The notes beneath the pieces are model-generated. The model was not told the origin of the DNA, ran no database searches, and saw only the letters and a list, made by a program, of their open reading frames with translations. 48,773 nucleotides of DNA from Bacteroidota bacterium. Lineage in GTDB: Bacteria; Bacteroidota; Bacteroidia; Bacteroidales; VadinHA17. Made by a program: the position numbers and the translations under genes. Below are positions 17,207 to 25,162 of the stretch, one piece after another; the stretch's first letter is position 1; every line of letters begins with the position of its first letter. The DNA is taken from the NCBI GenBank assembly GCA_029552825.1, contig JAKPDL010000076.1:1-48773 (forward strand), read 5' to 3'.

Positions 17207-17780
17207 TTGGAAGAGTTATTCCAGTGTTGGTTAAAAAAAGCTTTACAGCAATTGCAAGCAGTATCACACCGAAGAATTTTTTAAGTATCAGAAGTCCACT
17301 GGGACCCAGGAGCTTCTCAAACTTTGAGGTAAGCCTCAAAACGAGATATACAATTATCATATTCAAAACCAGCGCAATGAATATATTTATAATGTAATAC
17401 TCAGCTTTAATTGAAAGTATTGTTGTAATTGACCCGGCACCTGCAATAAGAGGAAATGCTATAGGAACAATCGACCCGCCTCCCTTTGAATGGTATTTAA
17501 ACAACTCTATTCCCAGTACCATCTCAATACCTATCAGAAAAATTATGAACGAACCTGCAATTGCAAATGAAAAAACATCTATACCAAAAATTCCAAGAAG
17601 AGGGTCTCCAATAAAAAGAAAAGCAAAAAATATTACTGAAGCTGCAAGGGTTGCCTTAAGAGGCTCAACATCACCAGTACGTGACTTTATTTCCAGAATT
17701 ATCGGTATCGACCCGGGAATATCGATTATGGCAAAAAGCACCATGAATGCAGCTGCAATCTCAAGCAGGTCAATATGCAT
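17196..17780 (-). CDS. MarC family integral membrane protein
   Basis: This 194-aa protein consists of six hydrophobic segments. The first helix has MVLFAIIDIPGSIPIILEI with the Asp-Pro-Gly pattern of the family, and the centre has GGGSIVPIAFPLIAGAGSIT, the second conserved MarC motif. Despite the name, the family is not established as an antibiotic resistance determinant and its transported substrate is not known. The gene precedes rnhA with an 11-bp overlap. Confidence 0.88.
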   Translation of the reverse strand: MHIDLLEIAAAFMVLFAIIDIPGSIPIILEIKSRTGDVEPLKATLAASVIFFAFLFIGDPLLGIFGIDVFSFAIAGSFIIFLIGIEMVLGIELFKYHSKGGGSIVPIAFPLIAGAGSITTILSIKAEYYIINIFIALVLNMIIVYLVLRLTSKFEKLLGPSGLLILKKFFGVILLAIAVKLFLTNTGITLPNVR

Positions 17781-17831
17781 ATTGTTAATTTTTCCGCAAA
17801 GATAAACAGATTAAGGAAAATCGGACTCTTT

Positions 17832-18212
17832 TTATCTCTTTGTTATATCCTGACTATTGTTTTTTCTGGACATCGTTACACTCACTGCTGCAGTCTTGCC
17901 TCCAACCGGGGGGTTGAGCTTTGATACTTTAACCGTTGCACTGATAATTCCTTTTAGTTCTCCAAATAAAGCATCAAGTATCCGGCCTGCAATGTTTTCG
18001 AGCAAGTATGACTTCTTTTCCATCTCTGCCCTGACAATCTCATAAGCTCGCTGATAATTAACTGCATCGTCCAGATTATCAGTAAGGGCAGCCCGGCTCA
18101 TGTCAGTTTCTATTGTAAGATCAACAATAAACCGGCTCCCTACTATCTGCTCTTCAAGATAGTGCCCATGAAAAGAATAGAATTCCATTCCTTCTATCTG
18201 AATCAATCCCAT
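17832..18212 (-). CDS. folB: Dihydroneopterin aldolase
   Basis: This 126-aa enzyme converts 7,8-dihydroneopterin to 6-hydroxymethyl-dihydropterin and glycolaldehyde in folate synthesis. Family features are GMEFYSFHGHYLEEQIVGSRF near the N-terminus (the conserved Tyr/His/Glu cluster), LDDAVNYQRAYEIV, KSYLLENIAGRILDALF, and VKVSKLNPPVGG near the C-terminus with the catalytic Lys. Length is normal. It is 51 bp upstream of the marC-rnhA pair on the same strand. No other folate gene lies in this window. Confidence 0.93.
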   Translation of the reverse strand: MGLIQIEGMEFYSFHGHYLEEQIVGSRFIVDLTIETDMSRAALTDNLDDAVNYQRAYEIVRAEMEKKSYLLENIAGRILDALFGELKGIISATVKVSKLNPPVGGKTAAVSVTMSRKNNSQDITKR

Positions 18213-18314
18213 AATCTTAATGTTTATTTATGGCAGTAAATTAAAAAGAACCACAATCTGTTAAAAAATGATTTATGAACGTTCTGGAATATCTGAAATT
18301 TTTTTTAAAAAAAA

Positions 18315-18346
18315 TTTGGTTTATATTTTAAACTAGTTTATATTTG
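18315..18346 (+). promoter_or_regulatory. Promoter with palindromic operator upstream of the membrane/regulator pair
   Basis: The -33 box TTTG (18315-18318) and -7 box TATATTTG (18339-18346) are 20 bp apart. A perfect 12-bp palindrome TAAACTAGTTTA (18329-18340) fills the end of the spacer and enters the -7 box, a typical position for a repressor operator. The likely ligand is the winged-helix protein encoded second in the operon. Confidence 0.65.
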
Positions 18347-18395
18347 CAATATGTTTATTTTCATTTTGAACTAACACATAAATGTAGTTATTATT

Positions 18396-18992
18396 ATGGA
18401 AAATCAGGAAAAAATGATGACAGGTGAAGAGAGTCTTCACATCATCACTGAAATGATCAACAGAACCAAAGGTAACATCAGACAGGCAAGTTTTCACATC
18501 CTGTTCTGGGGATGGCTGTTGTTCGTCTGCAGTATTTCAGAGTATCTTCTGCACAAATTTACAAACTGGGCAACTCCATGGTATGTATGGTTTCTTGTAA
18601 TTCCGGGCATATTCGTATCATTAATTTACGGGTATGTGTCAGGTCGCAGGTTAAGAATATTTACCTACGCATCCATGGTTTACATGTGGACATGGCTGGC
18701 TTTTTTGATTGCGGGTACTGTAATCTTCATTGTTACTTCGAAAGACCCTGAAGTCTTTCCGCCACTCATTCTTTCCCTTGCGGGTATGGCAACCTTAATA
18801 TCCGGAGTAATAATTAGATTCAGGCCTCTTATTGCCGGTTCCATAACTTTCTGGATATTTGCACTTACAGCTTATTTTGGCGGACCTGACATCGAATCGC
18901 TGTCAGTTTCAGTTGCAATGCTGACAGGATACCTGATCCCGGGTTACTTGTTAAAAAGAAAAGAAAACAATAATGAAATACAGAGAGCTTGA
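18396..18992 (+). CDS. Integral membrane protein paired with a winged-helix regulator
   Basis: This 198-aa protein has an N-terminal cytoplasmic segment (about 30 residues) and roughly five hydrophobic helices: ILFWGWLLFVCSISEYLL, WYVWFLVIPGIFVSLIYGYV, MVYMWTWLAFLIAGTVIFIV, PLILSLAGMATLISGVII and later ones. No known transporter or enzyme motif is visible. The reading frame overlaps the start of the downstream winged-helix regulator by 20 bp, so the two are tightly coupled, and a palindrome sits in their shared promoter. A two-gene membrane-sensor/regulator unit is inferred. Similar pairs are common in Bacteroidota, but the signal sensed is unknown. Confidence 0.75.
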   Translation: MENQEKMMTGEESLHIITEMINRTKGNIRQASFHILFWGWLLFVCSISEYLLHKFTNWATPWYVWFLVIPGIFVSLIYGYVSGRRLRIFTYASMVYMWTWLAFLIAGTVIFIVTSKDPEVFPPLILSLAGMATLISGVIIRFRPLIAGSITFWIFALTAYFGGPDIESLSVSVAMLTGYLIPGYLLKRKENNNEIQRA

Positions 18993-19260
18993 TCCTCTTC
19001 TTCACTCACAACTCAGGCTGGCAGTGATCTCTTTACTTGCTGGTGTTGAATATGCTGAGTTTACATATATTCAGGAGCAAACTGGTGCAACTGCAGGAAA
19101 TCTGAGTGTACAGTTAAACCGATTAAAAGATGCAGGTTATATTGAATTAATTAAAAAATTCCGTGGAAATTATCCTCAGACAATTTGCAGAATAACCCCA
19201 CTTGGGAGGCAAAAGTTTGCAGAATATATAGATGCACTGAAGGACTACCTCAAAACATGA
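18973..19260 (+). CDS. Winged-helix transcriptional regulator
   Basis: This 95-aa single-domain protein reads as a winged helix throughout: LDPLLHSQLRLAVISLLAGV, then the recognition helix region QEQTGATAGNLSVQLNRLKDAGYI, then a wing KFRGNYPQTICRITPLGRQKF. It resembles the short MarR/ArsR-like regulators (HTH_34 type) that lack an effector domain. It overlaps the upstream membrane protein by 20 bp. Its probable target is the palindrome TAAACTAGTTTA in the operon promoter (autoregulation, inferred). Confidence 0.82.
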   Translation: MKYRELDPLLHSQLRLAVISLLAGVEYAEFTYIQEQTGATAGNLSVQLNRLKDAGYIELIKKFRGNYPQTICRITPLGRQKFAEYIDALKDYLKT

Positions 19261-19315
19261 GGATAACCCTTACCGGCAATTACTTTTGTTTAATTATCTG
19301 ATACAGATTTTTCTT

Positions 19316-19323
19316 TATTTTTG
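19316..19323 (+). promoter_or_regulatory. Probable -7 box of glnS
   Basis: TATTTTTG matches TAnnTTTG, 23 bp before the glnS ATG at 19347. No good -33 box was found at 20 bp, so the call is tentative. Confidence 0.45.
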
Positions 19324-19346
19324 TACCTCATAAAAAATCATCTACG

Positions 19347-21053
19347 ATGAATGAGGAGGTACTTGACAATTCAAAAAAAGAATCACGTCCGGGTATAAAT
19401 TTTATTGAGCAGATAATAATTGAAGATATCAGGCAGGGCAAAAACGGGGGTAAAATTGTGACGCGTTTCCCTCCTGAACCTAACGGGTACCTGCATATTG
19501 GTCATGCAAAAGCTATATGTCTCGACTTCGGTTTGGCCGAGAAATACGGTGGAGTTTGTAATCTGCGGTTTGACGACACAAACCCCGAGGCAGAAGACGT
19601 CGAATATGTAGAATCTATAAAAGAAGATATACACTGGCTTGGATTTGACTGGGGCGACAGGGAATATTATGCTTCTGATTATTTTGACAGGCTTTATGAG
19701 TTTGCAAAAGATCTTATCAGAAGGGGACTTGCTTATGTCGACGACCAGCCAGCGGAGGTGATTTCCGAGCAAAGGGGTAGCCCTACACGCCCGGGCATTG
19801 AAAGTCCATACCGCAACCGAACAGTGGAAGAAAACCTCGACCTCTTTGAAAGAATGAACAGGGGAGAATTTGAAGAAGGCAGCCGTGTTCTGAGAGCAAA
19901 AATAGATATGTCTTCTCCCAACATGCACATGCGCGACCCTGTTATTTACAGAATACTTAAGACACCCCACCACCGTACCGGAACAAAATGGAATGTCTAT
20001 CCGATGTATGACTTTGCACATGGACAATGCGACTATTTCGAAGGAGTGACTCATTCTCTCTGTACTCTTGAATTTGAAGTACATCGCCCTCTTTACGACT
20101 GGTTTATTGACCAACTCCGGACAGGTGAGTATCGACCAAGGCAAATTGAATTCAACAGGCTCAATCTTACCTATACTGTCATGAGCAAAAGGAAGCTTCT
20201 GGAACTTGTGCAGGGAGGTTATGTGTCAGGTTGGGACGATCCCAGGATGCCGACCCTCTGCGGTCTGCGACGCCGGGGATATACACCTGAATCCATCAGA
20301 AAATTTATTGACCTGATCGGATATACAAAATTTGAAGCCATTAACGACGTATCTCTTCTTGAGCATGCCGTCAGAGATGATCTTAACCTTCATGCACCAA
20401 GAGTTTTCGGCGTATTGAATCCTCTGAAGGTAATTATAACCAACTATCCCGGGGGAGTCACTGAGGAAGTTGAAGTAGAGAATAACCCTGAAGATCCCGG
20501 AATGGGAACCCGGAAAGTTCCATTCTGCAGGGAATTATATATCGACCGGGAAGATTTTATGGAGACTCCTCCTCCAAAATATTACAGGCTCTACCCCGGA
20601 AATGAAGTAAGACTTAAAGGAGCATACATCATAAAATGCACAGGATACCGGAAGAATGACCATACAGGCGAAATAGACGAAGTTTATTGTACTTACGATC
20701 CTGAAACACGCAGTGGTGGCCCATCTGCTAACCGCAAGGTAAAAACCACAATTCACTGGGTATCGGCACCCCATGCTATTAATGCTGAAATCCGGCTATA
20801 CGACCGCCTCTTCACCCACGAAGATCCTCTTGGCCAGAAAGACCGGGACTTTAAAGAATTCCTGAATCCCGACTCACTTAAAATCCTTAAAAACTGCAAA
20901 CTGGAACCATCACTCAAAAACGCAAAACCTCTCGATAAATTCCAATTCCAGAGAGTCGGTTATTTCTGTGTCGACCCCGATTCAACAGAATCTTACCTTA
21001 TTTTCAACCGGACTGTTCAACTGAAAGATACCTGGAGTAAATTAAAACAATAA
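19347..21053 (+). CDS. glnS: Glutaminyl-tRNA synthetase
   Basis: This 568-aa class I synthetase charges tRNA-Gln. The HIGH motif is in [15 protein letters not shown] (residues 43-57), followed by [19 protein letters not shown]. The KMSKS equivalent is VMSKRKL, residues near 275. The C-terminal anticodon-binding beta barrels include [19 protein letters not shown] and [15 protein letters not shown], which are typical of GlnRS rather than GluRS. Length is normal. Its tRNA substrate, tRNA-Gln(CTG), lies 1.6 kb downstream but in a separate transcription unit. The presence of GlnRS implies direct glutaminylation. Confidence 0.96.
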   Translation: MNEEVLDNSKKESRPGINFIEQIIIEDIRQGKNGGKIVTRFPPEPNGYLHIGHAKAICLDFGLAEKYGGVCNLRFDDTNPEAEDVEYVESIKEDIHWLGFDWGDREYYASDYFDRLYEFAKDLIRRGLAYVDDQPAEVISEQRGSPTRPGIESPYRNRTVEENLDLFERMNRGEFEEGSRVLRAKIDMSSPNMHMRDPVIYRILKTPHHRTGTKWNVYPMYDFAHGQCDYFEGVTHSLCTLEFEVHRPLYDWFIDQLRTGEYRPRQIEFNRLNLTYTVMSKRKLLELVQGGYVSGWDDPRMPTLCGLRRRGYTPESIRKFIDLIGYTKFEAINDVSLLEHAVRDDLNLHAPRVFGVLNPLKVIITNYPGGVTEEVEVENNPEDPGMGTRKVPFCRELYIDREDFMETPPPKYYRLYPGNEVRLKGAYIIKCTGYRKNDHTGEIDEVYCTYDPETRSGGPSANRKVKTTIHWVSAPHAINAEIRLYDRLFTHEDPLGQKDRDFKEFLNPDSLKILKNCKLEPSLKNAKPLDKFQFQRVGYFCVDPDSTESYLIFNRTVQLKDTWSKLKQ

Positions 21054-21138
21054 ATCACTGGTGCTTTTAACTCTTAAAAATAATCCCGGAAAGAGAAAAA
21101 TTATATCCAAAAGCAACCTTTCCGGCATCATTTTTGTC

Positions 21139-21169
21139 TTGATAATTAGATGATTAAATACTAATTTTG
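21139..21169 (+). promoter_or_regulatory. Promoter of the DNRLRE lipoprotein gene
   Basis: The -7 box TAATTTTG (21162-21169) is preceded, after exactly 20 bp, by TTG (21139-21141; CTTG in place of TTTG). The start codon is at 21197. Confidence 0.5.
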
Positions 21170-21196
21170 TATAATGTTAAACTAAAAATTACTGCC

Positions 21197-22579
21197 ATGA
21201 AAAATGCCGTAAGATTCATTTCAGCTGTTGCCGTTGCTTTTATGGCAGGTTTAATTGCCTGTGATAAAATACCGGGTGAAAATCAGAAAGGCACCATTGA
21301 ATTTGCAATAACTGTGCCCGATGAGGTGGAAGGAATAAAATCGGGTATGAAATCCGATTCCCTGCCAGCTGTTTATAACCTCCTGGTTTCACTTGAGGAT
21401 CTCACAGGAAACCATGTAACAGACACACTGATACCGGTTTATTCCTTCGGGTCAGGTTTTGTTAGTGAAAAACTTGAACTCAATGTTGGTGAATATAAAC
21501 TTGTAAAATTTATGGTAATCAACCCTGCTGGTGAAGTTTTATTTGCTTCACCGGTAGCAGGTTCATCCATGGCATACCTTGTGAAACGACCTCTTCCAGT
21601 AATATTCAGAGTAAATCCCAATATTATAACCAGGCTGGTGCCTGAAGTTCTCAAAGTGGAGAATATGAACCCGGAGCAGTTCGGATACGTAAATTTCGGC
21701 ATCAGTGTTGTAACTCCTGTTGCTTTCTGGGTTGCTGCTTTAGCAGAGAATCCGGCTGCTGTTACTGCTTCTCTACCATATACAGAAGCAAAACTTACAG
21801 TTTATGCTGCAGATGGCTGGTCGTTTACTTTCAAACTAACTGGAGGAGTAAACAGACTTATAGTCAGAAAATCTGAAGTCTATAAATTCATAGCGGAAAA
21901 AGAAGGTTACCTTCCCTTGAAATTGGAAATTACATTAATGCAACTATTGCAAACTACTAAGGAGAATCCTCTGTTACTTAAACTCCAACCAGGTATCACT
22001 TATTACAAGCTTGTATTACAACCCGGACCGGAAGATGGGAAAGATGCAATGATTAGCAATCTTGAACCTGATAAGAATTTTGGAGATCATAAATATTTTG
22101 AGGCCACATTCCTGCCTGAGCCCATACTTACAGTAATGCGTCTTAACAGAAGCCTGATAGCTTTCAATTTAAATCAATTGCCAAAATCAGCAATAATACG
22201 AAAAGCTATTCTGAGACTTTTTTATGAAACCCCGATTCCGTTCGATAATTCTATAATTACTTCTTCCGATAAATTTATCGGAGGAGTATTTCAGCAGGTA
22301 ATAGAGCCATGGGATGAACATAAGGTTACATGGAATAACCAGCCGGCAACAACCGAACTCAACCAGGTATTTCTTCCACCATTTATCAGCGATAAAAACT
22401 TTGTCGAAGTTGACATAACAAGGCTTATAGTACCGGTAAATTCTGTCAACTTACCTAACTATGGTATAAAGTTTAGACTTATCCCGGAAGATAAATTCCC
22501 TGGTTTCAGATTTGCATCAAGCGATCATCCAAACAGTACACTCAGACCAACACTAATAATATATTACACACTGCCTTAA
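21197..22579 (+). CDS. DNRLRE-domain lipoprotein
   Basis: The protein is 460 aa from ATG 21197. A TTG further upstream is not needed, because this start yields a signal peptide with lipobox LIAC (Cys22). The N-terminal half has beta-rich segments, with GTIEFAITVPDEVEG and a PEGA-like stretch near LKLTVYAADGW to EKEGYLPLKLEI. The C-terminal ~190 residues fit a DNRLRE domain: DAMISNLEPDKNFGDHKYFE, LIAFNLNQLPKSAIIRKAIL, VIEPWDEHKVTWNNQPAT, and a closing STLRPTLIIYYT. Such domains occur in surface proteins of many bacteria and have no assigned catalytic role. It is followed by a strong terminator. Confidence 0.82.
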   Translation: MKNAVRFISAVAVAFMAGLIACDKIPGENQKGTIEFAITVPDEVEGIKSGMKSDSLPAVYNLLVSLEDLTGNHVTDTLIPVYSFGSGFVSEKLELNVGEYKLVKFMVINPAGEVLFASPVAGSSMAYLVKRPLPVIFRVNPNIITRLVPEVLKVENMNPEQFGYVNFGISVVTPVAFWVAALAENPAAVTASLPYTEAKLTVYAADGWSFTFKLTGGVNRLIVRKSEVYKFIAEKEGYLPLKLEITLMQLLQTTKENPLLLKLQPGITYYKLVLQPGPEDGKDAMISNLEPDKNFGDHKYFEATFLPEPILTVMRLNRSLIAFNLNQLPKSAIIRKAILRLFYETPIPFDNSIITSSDKFIGGVFQQVIEPWDEHKVTWNNQPATTELNQVFLPPFISDKNFVEVDITRLIVPVNSVNLPNYGIKFRLIPEDKFPGFRFASSDHPNSTLRPTLIIYYTLP

Positions 22580-22589
22580 AGTAAGATAT

Positions 22590-22620
22590 AAAAAGGAGCA
22601 TCGTTTTATGCTCCTTTTTT
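22590..22620 (+). terminator. Terminator of the DNRLRE lipoprotein gene
   Basis: AAAAAGGAGCAT (22590-22601) pairs with ATGCTCCTTTTT (22608-22619), a 12-bp perfect stem with a 6-nt loop and a T-run built into the 3' arm. Confidence 0.92.
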
Positions 22621-22637
22621 ATTTTATTTTCTTTATT

Positions 22638-22645
22638 TATATTTG
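22638..22645 (+). promoter_or_regulatory. -7 box of the tRNA-Gln promoter
   Basis: TATATTTG matches TAnnTTTG and ends 12 nt before the tRNA 5' end, as for tRNA-Cys. The -33 region is occupied by the T-run of the preceding terminator and is weak. Confidence 0.6.
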
Positions 22646-22657
22646 CATCCCGAAAAC

Positions 22658-22730
22658 TGCTCCGTGGTGTAATTGGCAACACGTCTGACTCTGGATCAGA
22701 AAAGTTCAGGTTCGAGCCCTGACGGAGCAA
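22658..22730 (+). tRNA. tRNA-Gln (anticodon CTG)
   Basis: The acceptor TGCTCCG (22658-22664) pairs with CGGAGCA (22723-22729). The anticodon arm TCTGA-CTCTGGA-TCAGA has CTG at 22691-22693, and the T-arm is TCAGG-TTCGAGC-CCTGA. CCA is not encoded. The weak first pair (T1-A72) fits tRNA-Gln. Its final 16 nt (A58 to A73) reappear twice downstream. Confidence 0.93.
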
Positions 22731-22961
22731 CGAAGTGGCGGAGGAAGGGCGAGAAGCTGCGAACCCGATCAGCGGGTGAGCAGTCCCGATAGCAAAGCGT
22801 ATCGGGAAGCCCTGACGGAGCAACTACAGTGCCGGTTCTTTAGCCGGCATTTCTATTTTGCGACGGCAGGGCGAGAAGTGACCGACCAAAGGGAGGGAAT
22901 CCCGATAGCAAAGCGTATCGGGAAGCCCTGACGGAGCAACGAAGTGGCGGAGGAAGGGCGA
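22715..22961 (+). repeat. Array re-using the tRNA-Gln 3' end
   Basis: AGCCCTGACGGAGCAAC, the last 16 nt of the tRNA plus one flanking base, occurs at 22715-22731 (in the tRNA), 22808-22824 and 22924-22940, giving spacings of 93 and 116 bp. Copies 1 and 3 are both followed by GAAGTGGCGGAGGAAGGGCGA. Copies 2 and 3 are both preceded by the hairpin TCCCGATA-GCAAAGCG-TATCGGGA (22784-22807 and 22900-22923). Unit 2 also contains a stem TGCCGG/CCGGCA (22830-22849) with a T-rich tail. The block lies between the tRNA promoter and the terminator at 22972, so it is probably transcribed with the tRNA. Confidence 0.9.
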
Positions 22962-22971
22962 AAGATTAGAA

Positions 22972-22997
22972 AGCCGATTTTTATCGGCTATTTTTTT
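22972..22997 (+). terminator. Terminator of the tRNA-Gln transcription unit
   Basis: AGCCGAT (22972-22978) pairs with ATCGGCT (22983-22989), followed by ATTTTTTT. It lies after the last tRNA-3'-end copy and overlaps the stop codon of the convergent T9SS gene. Read on the other strand the T-run is poorer. Confidence 0.8.
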
Positions 22998-24679
22998 ATT
23001 ACTCTGACATTTTCTCCTCTGTCACCTGTAACAATCAAAATATTATAGATCCCCGGGACTCCTTTAAGATTTATTTCAACAATCTTCCGGTTCCTGAAAT
23101 TCTCATTGCTTATTATCTTCCCTGCAGCATCACTTAAGAATATTCTTGCCTCAGGTATAACTTCTCCAAAATCAATATATAAAAGTCCATTGGTAGGATT
23201 GGGATATACCCGAATATTTTTCATGAGCTCATTCCCGGTAATTATTTCCGTAACAACCACAGGATAACACTCAGAAATAAGCTCGCAGCCATCCTGCTTT
23301 ACCTTAACAGCATAGCTGCCACTTGAGGTTGGAGTAAATGACTGGCCAGTCGCACCTATAATCGGACTATAACCGTTATTGCAATCAAGCCACTGATACT
23401 CAGCCGGTGTGGCATTGGCTGTTAATGTTGTTTCATTTTGCGTTACCGAAACATCAACATTTTTGATCGTCAAATCGATAGTAATAGTATGGTCGCAGCC
23501 ATCAGCATTTGGAATAACTGCTGTTTTTATTCCTGATGTAGTGTATACTTTCCCATCAGGTGCTGTATAATTGAAGCATGCTGATACTGTCATTAATTCT
23601 GAAGAACTGCTTCGTGCATGTCCATCACAGTTTCTGTCTCCTTCATCACACGACTCCGGAGCTCCCGGATAAAATAAATCGTTGTTATCATCACAATCCC
23701 CAACAGGAGCAGTTGCCAACGCCTCTCCAGGATCATCACAGTCACAATCAGCACTCAAAACAGTCGACACACCATCAGGCCGGTAACCATCCCCATCAGA
23801 ATCAACATAACATAACTCTTTGCCATCACAATCCTGATCAATACCATCAGCAGGTATTTCTGCCGCCCCGGGGTGTACCGATGCTTTGGTATCATCACAA
23901 TCCCCAACAGGAGCAGTTGCCAACGCCTCTCCAGGATCATCACAGTCACAATCAGCACTCAAAACAGTCGACACACCATCAGGCCGGTAACCATCCCCAT
24001 CAGAATCAACATAGCATAACTCTTTTCCGTCACAATCCTGATCAACACCATCAGCAGGTATTTCTGCCGCCCCGGGATGAATCGAAGGATCAATATTATT
24101 ACAATCAACTCCATCAGGAGAACCATCATCATCCGTGTCAGATTTATTCGGGTCACTTTCCGTTTTATCCACTAATCCGTTCTGATTAGTGTCTTCTTTT
24201 CCGTCTATTAATCCGTCATTATCTGTGTCGGGATTTCTAGAGTCAGTTTTTGTTGAAGGATCAGAATCAGGAGTCCATCCGGCTGCAGTTCCATAATACA
24301 CTTTACCTTCACCTTCACTTATTCCTCCCGGAACAGGCTTATTGCGGCCAATCTCAAGTCCATCATTAAGGTAGTCATTATCAGAATCAGGGTTCAGGTT
24401 GTCTAATGATAAGATAATTTCTTCCCCGTCACTTATTCCATCATCATCGGTATCAGCATCAAGGGCATTTGTTTCGCCAGGGTCTTTAATGCCATTATGG
24501 TTTGCATCTTCAACCCCGTCAAGAAGACCATCATTATCCGTATCCTTATCTTTTACATCGGTCCCGTATATTGCTTCTAAATCATCACTCAAACCATCTC
24601 CGTCAGTATCCACCTGAGCAAAAACAACAGGAGCAAATAATAAAAGTATGGAAGCAGTTAAAGAAATAAATTTTTTCAT
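22988..24679 (-). CDS. Thrombospondin type 3/MopE-like Ca-binding protein with T9SS domain
   Basis: This 563-aa secreted protein has a signal peptide (residues 1-21). Residues 22-200 carry thrombospondin type 3 calcium-binding repeats such as DTDGDGLSDDLEAIYG, DTDNDGLLDGVEDANHNG and DTDDDGISDGEE. Residues of about 200-345 contain a MopE-like putative metal-binding segment present twice, a 68-residue unit (HPGAAEIPADGVDQDCDG to VGDCDD) repeated nearly unchanged. A beta-sandwich part follows, then the C-terminal T9SS type A sorting domain IRVYPNPTNGLLYIDFGE to VRVIKK. Surface display and calcium-stabilised structure are inferred. No enzymatic motif is seen. TAG stop shares bases with the tRNA-Gln terminator. 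Confidence 0.9.
   Translation of the reverse strand: MKKFISLTASILLLFAPVVFAQVDTDGDGLSDDLEAIYGTDVKDKDTDNDGLLDGVEDANHNGIKDPGETNALDADTDDDGISDGEEIILSLDNLNPDSDNDYLNDGLEIGRNKPVPGGISEGEGKVYYGTAAGWTPDSDPSTKTDSRNPDTDNDGLIDGKEDTNQNGLVDKTESDPNKSDTDDDGSPDGVDCNNIDPSIHPGAAEIPADGVDQDCDGKELCYVDSDGDGYRPDGVSTVLSADCDCDDPGEALATAPVGDCDDTKASVHPGAAEIPADGIDQDCDGKELCYVDSDGDGYRPDGVSTVLSADCDCDDPGEALATAPVGDCDDNNDLFYPGAPESCDEGDRNCDGHARSSSSELMTVSACFNYTAPDGKVYTTSGIKTAVIPNADGCDHTITIDLTIKNVDVSVTQNETTLTANATPAEYQWLDCNNGYSPIIGATGQSFTPTSSGSYAVKVKQDGCELISECYPVVVTEIITGNELMKNIRVYPNPTNGLLYIDFGEVIPEARIFLSDAAGKIISNENFRNRKIVEINLKGVPGIYNILIVTGDRGENVRVIKK
23687..24076. repeat. 186-bp direct duplication inside the T9SS gene
   Basis: 23687-23872 and 23891-24076 align at a period of 204 bp with only a few substitutions, including at third codon positions, so the duplication is recent or kept similar by gene conversion. 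It encodes the repeated 68-residue MopE-like unit. Confidence 0.88.
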
Positions 24680-25162
24680 GATTTCCTGGTTTTTTCATTA
24701 GGCTTGAACATTCCCATTTATCAATAGCATAATTCAGGCTAAAATGATAGTTTTACTGTTAGTGCCCGGGATTTTCAATCTCGTTTATTTGAAAAGGATA
24801 CAATAGTGCATTAAACGTATTTTGCAATTAATTACTTCAATTTAGCCATGAACTAAAACAGAAACTAATTTAACAAAATTTTTAATTGATTTATTCACCA
24901 TCCATCTTTTTAGTGCATTTAATGTTGACTATCAGACAACTGATATAGAAAGAAAGGCATGCGATACTCAGGAAACAATATAAGCTAAAATATACAACTG
25001 CTAATTCATTATAAATTGAGCAAGAGAGAACTATTTAATTTTTATAACTACATATTTAGTTGATGTAATTGTGAATAAACAGTGGTAGTTATGTTAACAA
25101 CTTTTTCTTTACAACTAATTTTTTACAAACGTTTGTTTTAGATTCGTAGAAAAATCATATTT
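24680..25162. other. AT-rich intergenic region between divergent genes
   Basis: No convincing gene or RNA is visible in this 483-bp divergent region. Near its right end is a perfect 12-bp palindrome ACAAACGTTTGT (25125-25136) with a central CG as in LacI-type operators, placed 26 bp before the ATP-grasp start. A TTTG within it is 20 bp from CATATTTG (25156-25163), a near match to a -7 box. That box overlaps the GTG start codon, so the promoter reading is doubtful. Confidence 0.5.

Noticed and set aside
22542-22823. A minus-strand open frame over the tRNA-Gln and its repeats
   Set aside because: It reads across the terminator and the tRNA gene in antisense. The RNA features explain the sequence better.
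5737-22961. Origin of the tRNA-3'-end copies by reverse transcription primed on tRNA and halted at m1A58
   Set aside because: The shared A58 boundary is suggestive, but the copies lack CCA and run on into the same genomic flank, so they derive from DNA and not from mature tRNA.
23578-24189. A 203-residue plus-strand open frame rich in His, Gln and Pro
   Set aside because: It is antisense to the repeated Ca-binding region of the T9SS gene, and its composition simply mirrors the DGD/CDD codons of the real protein.
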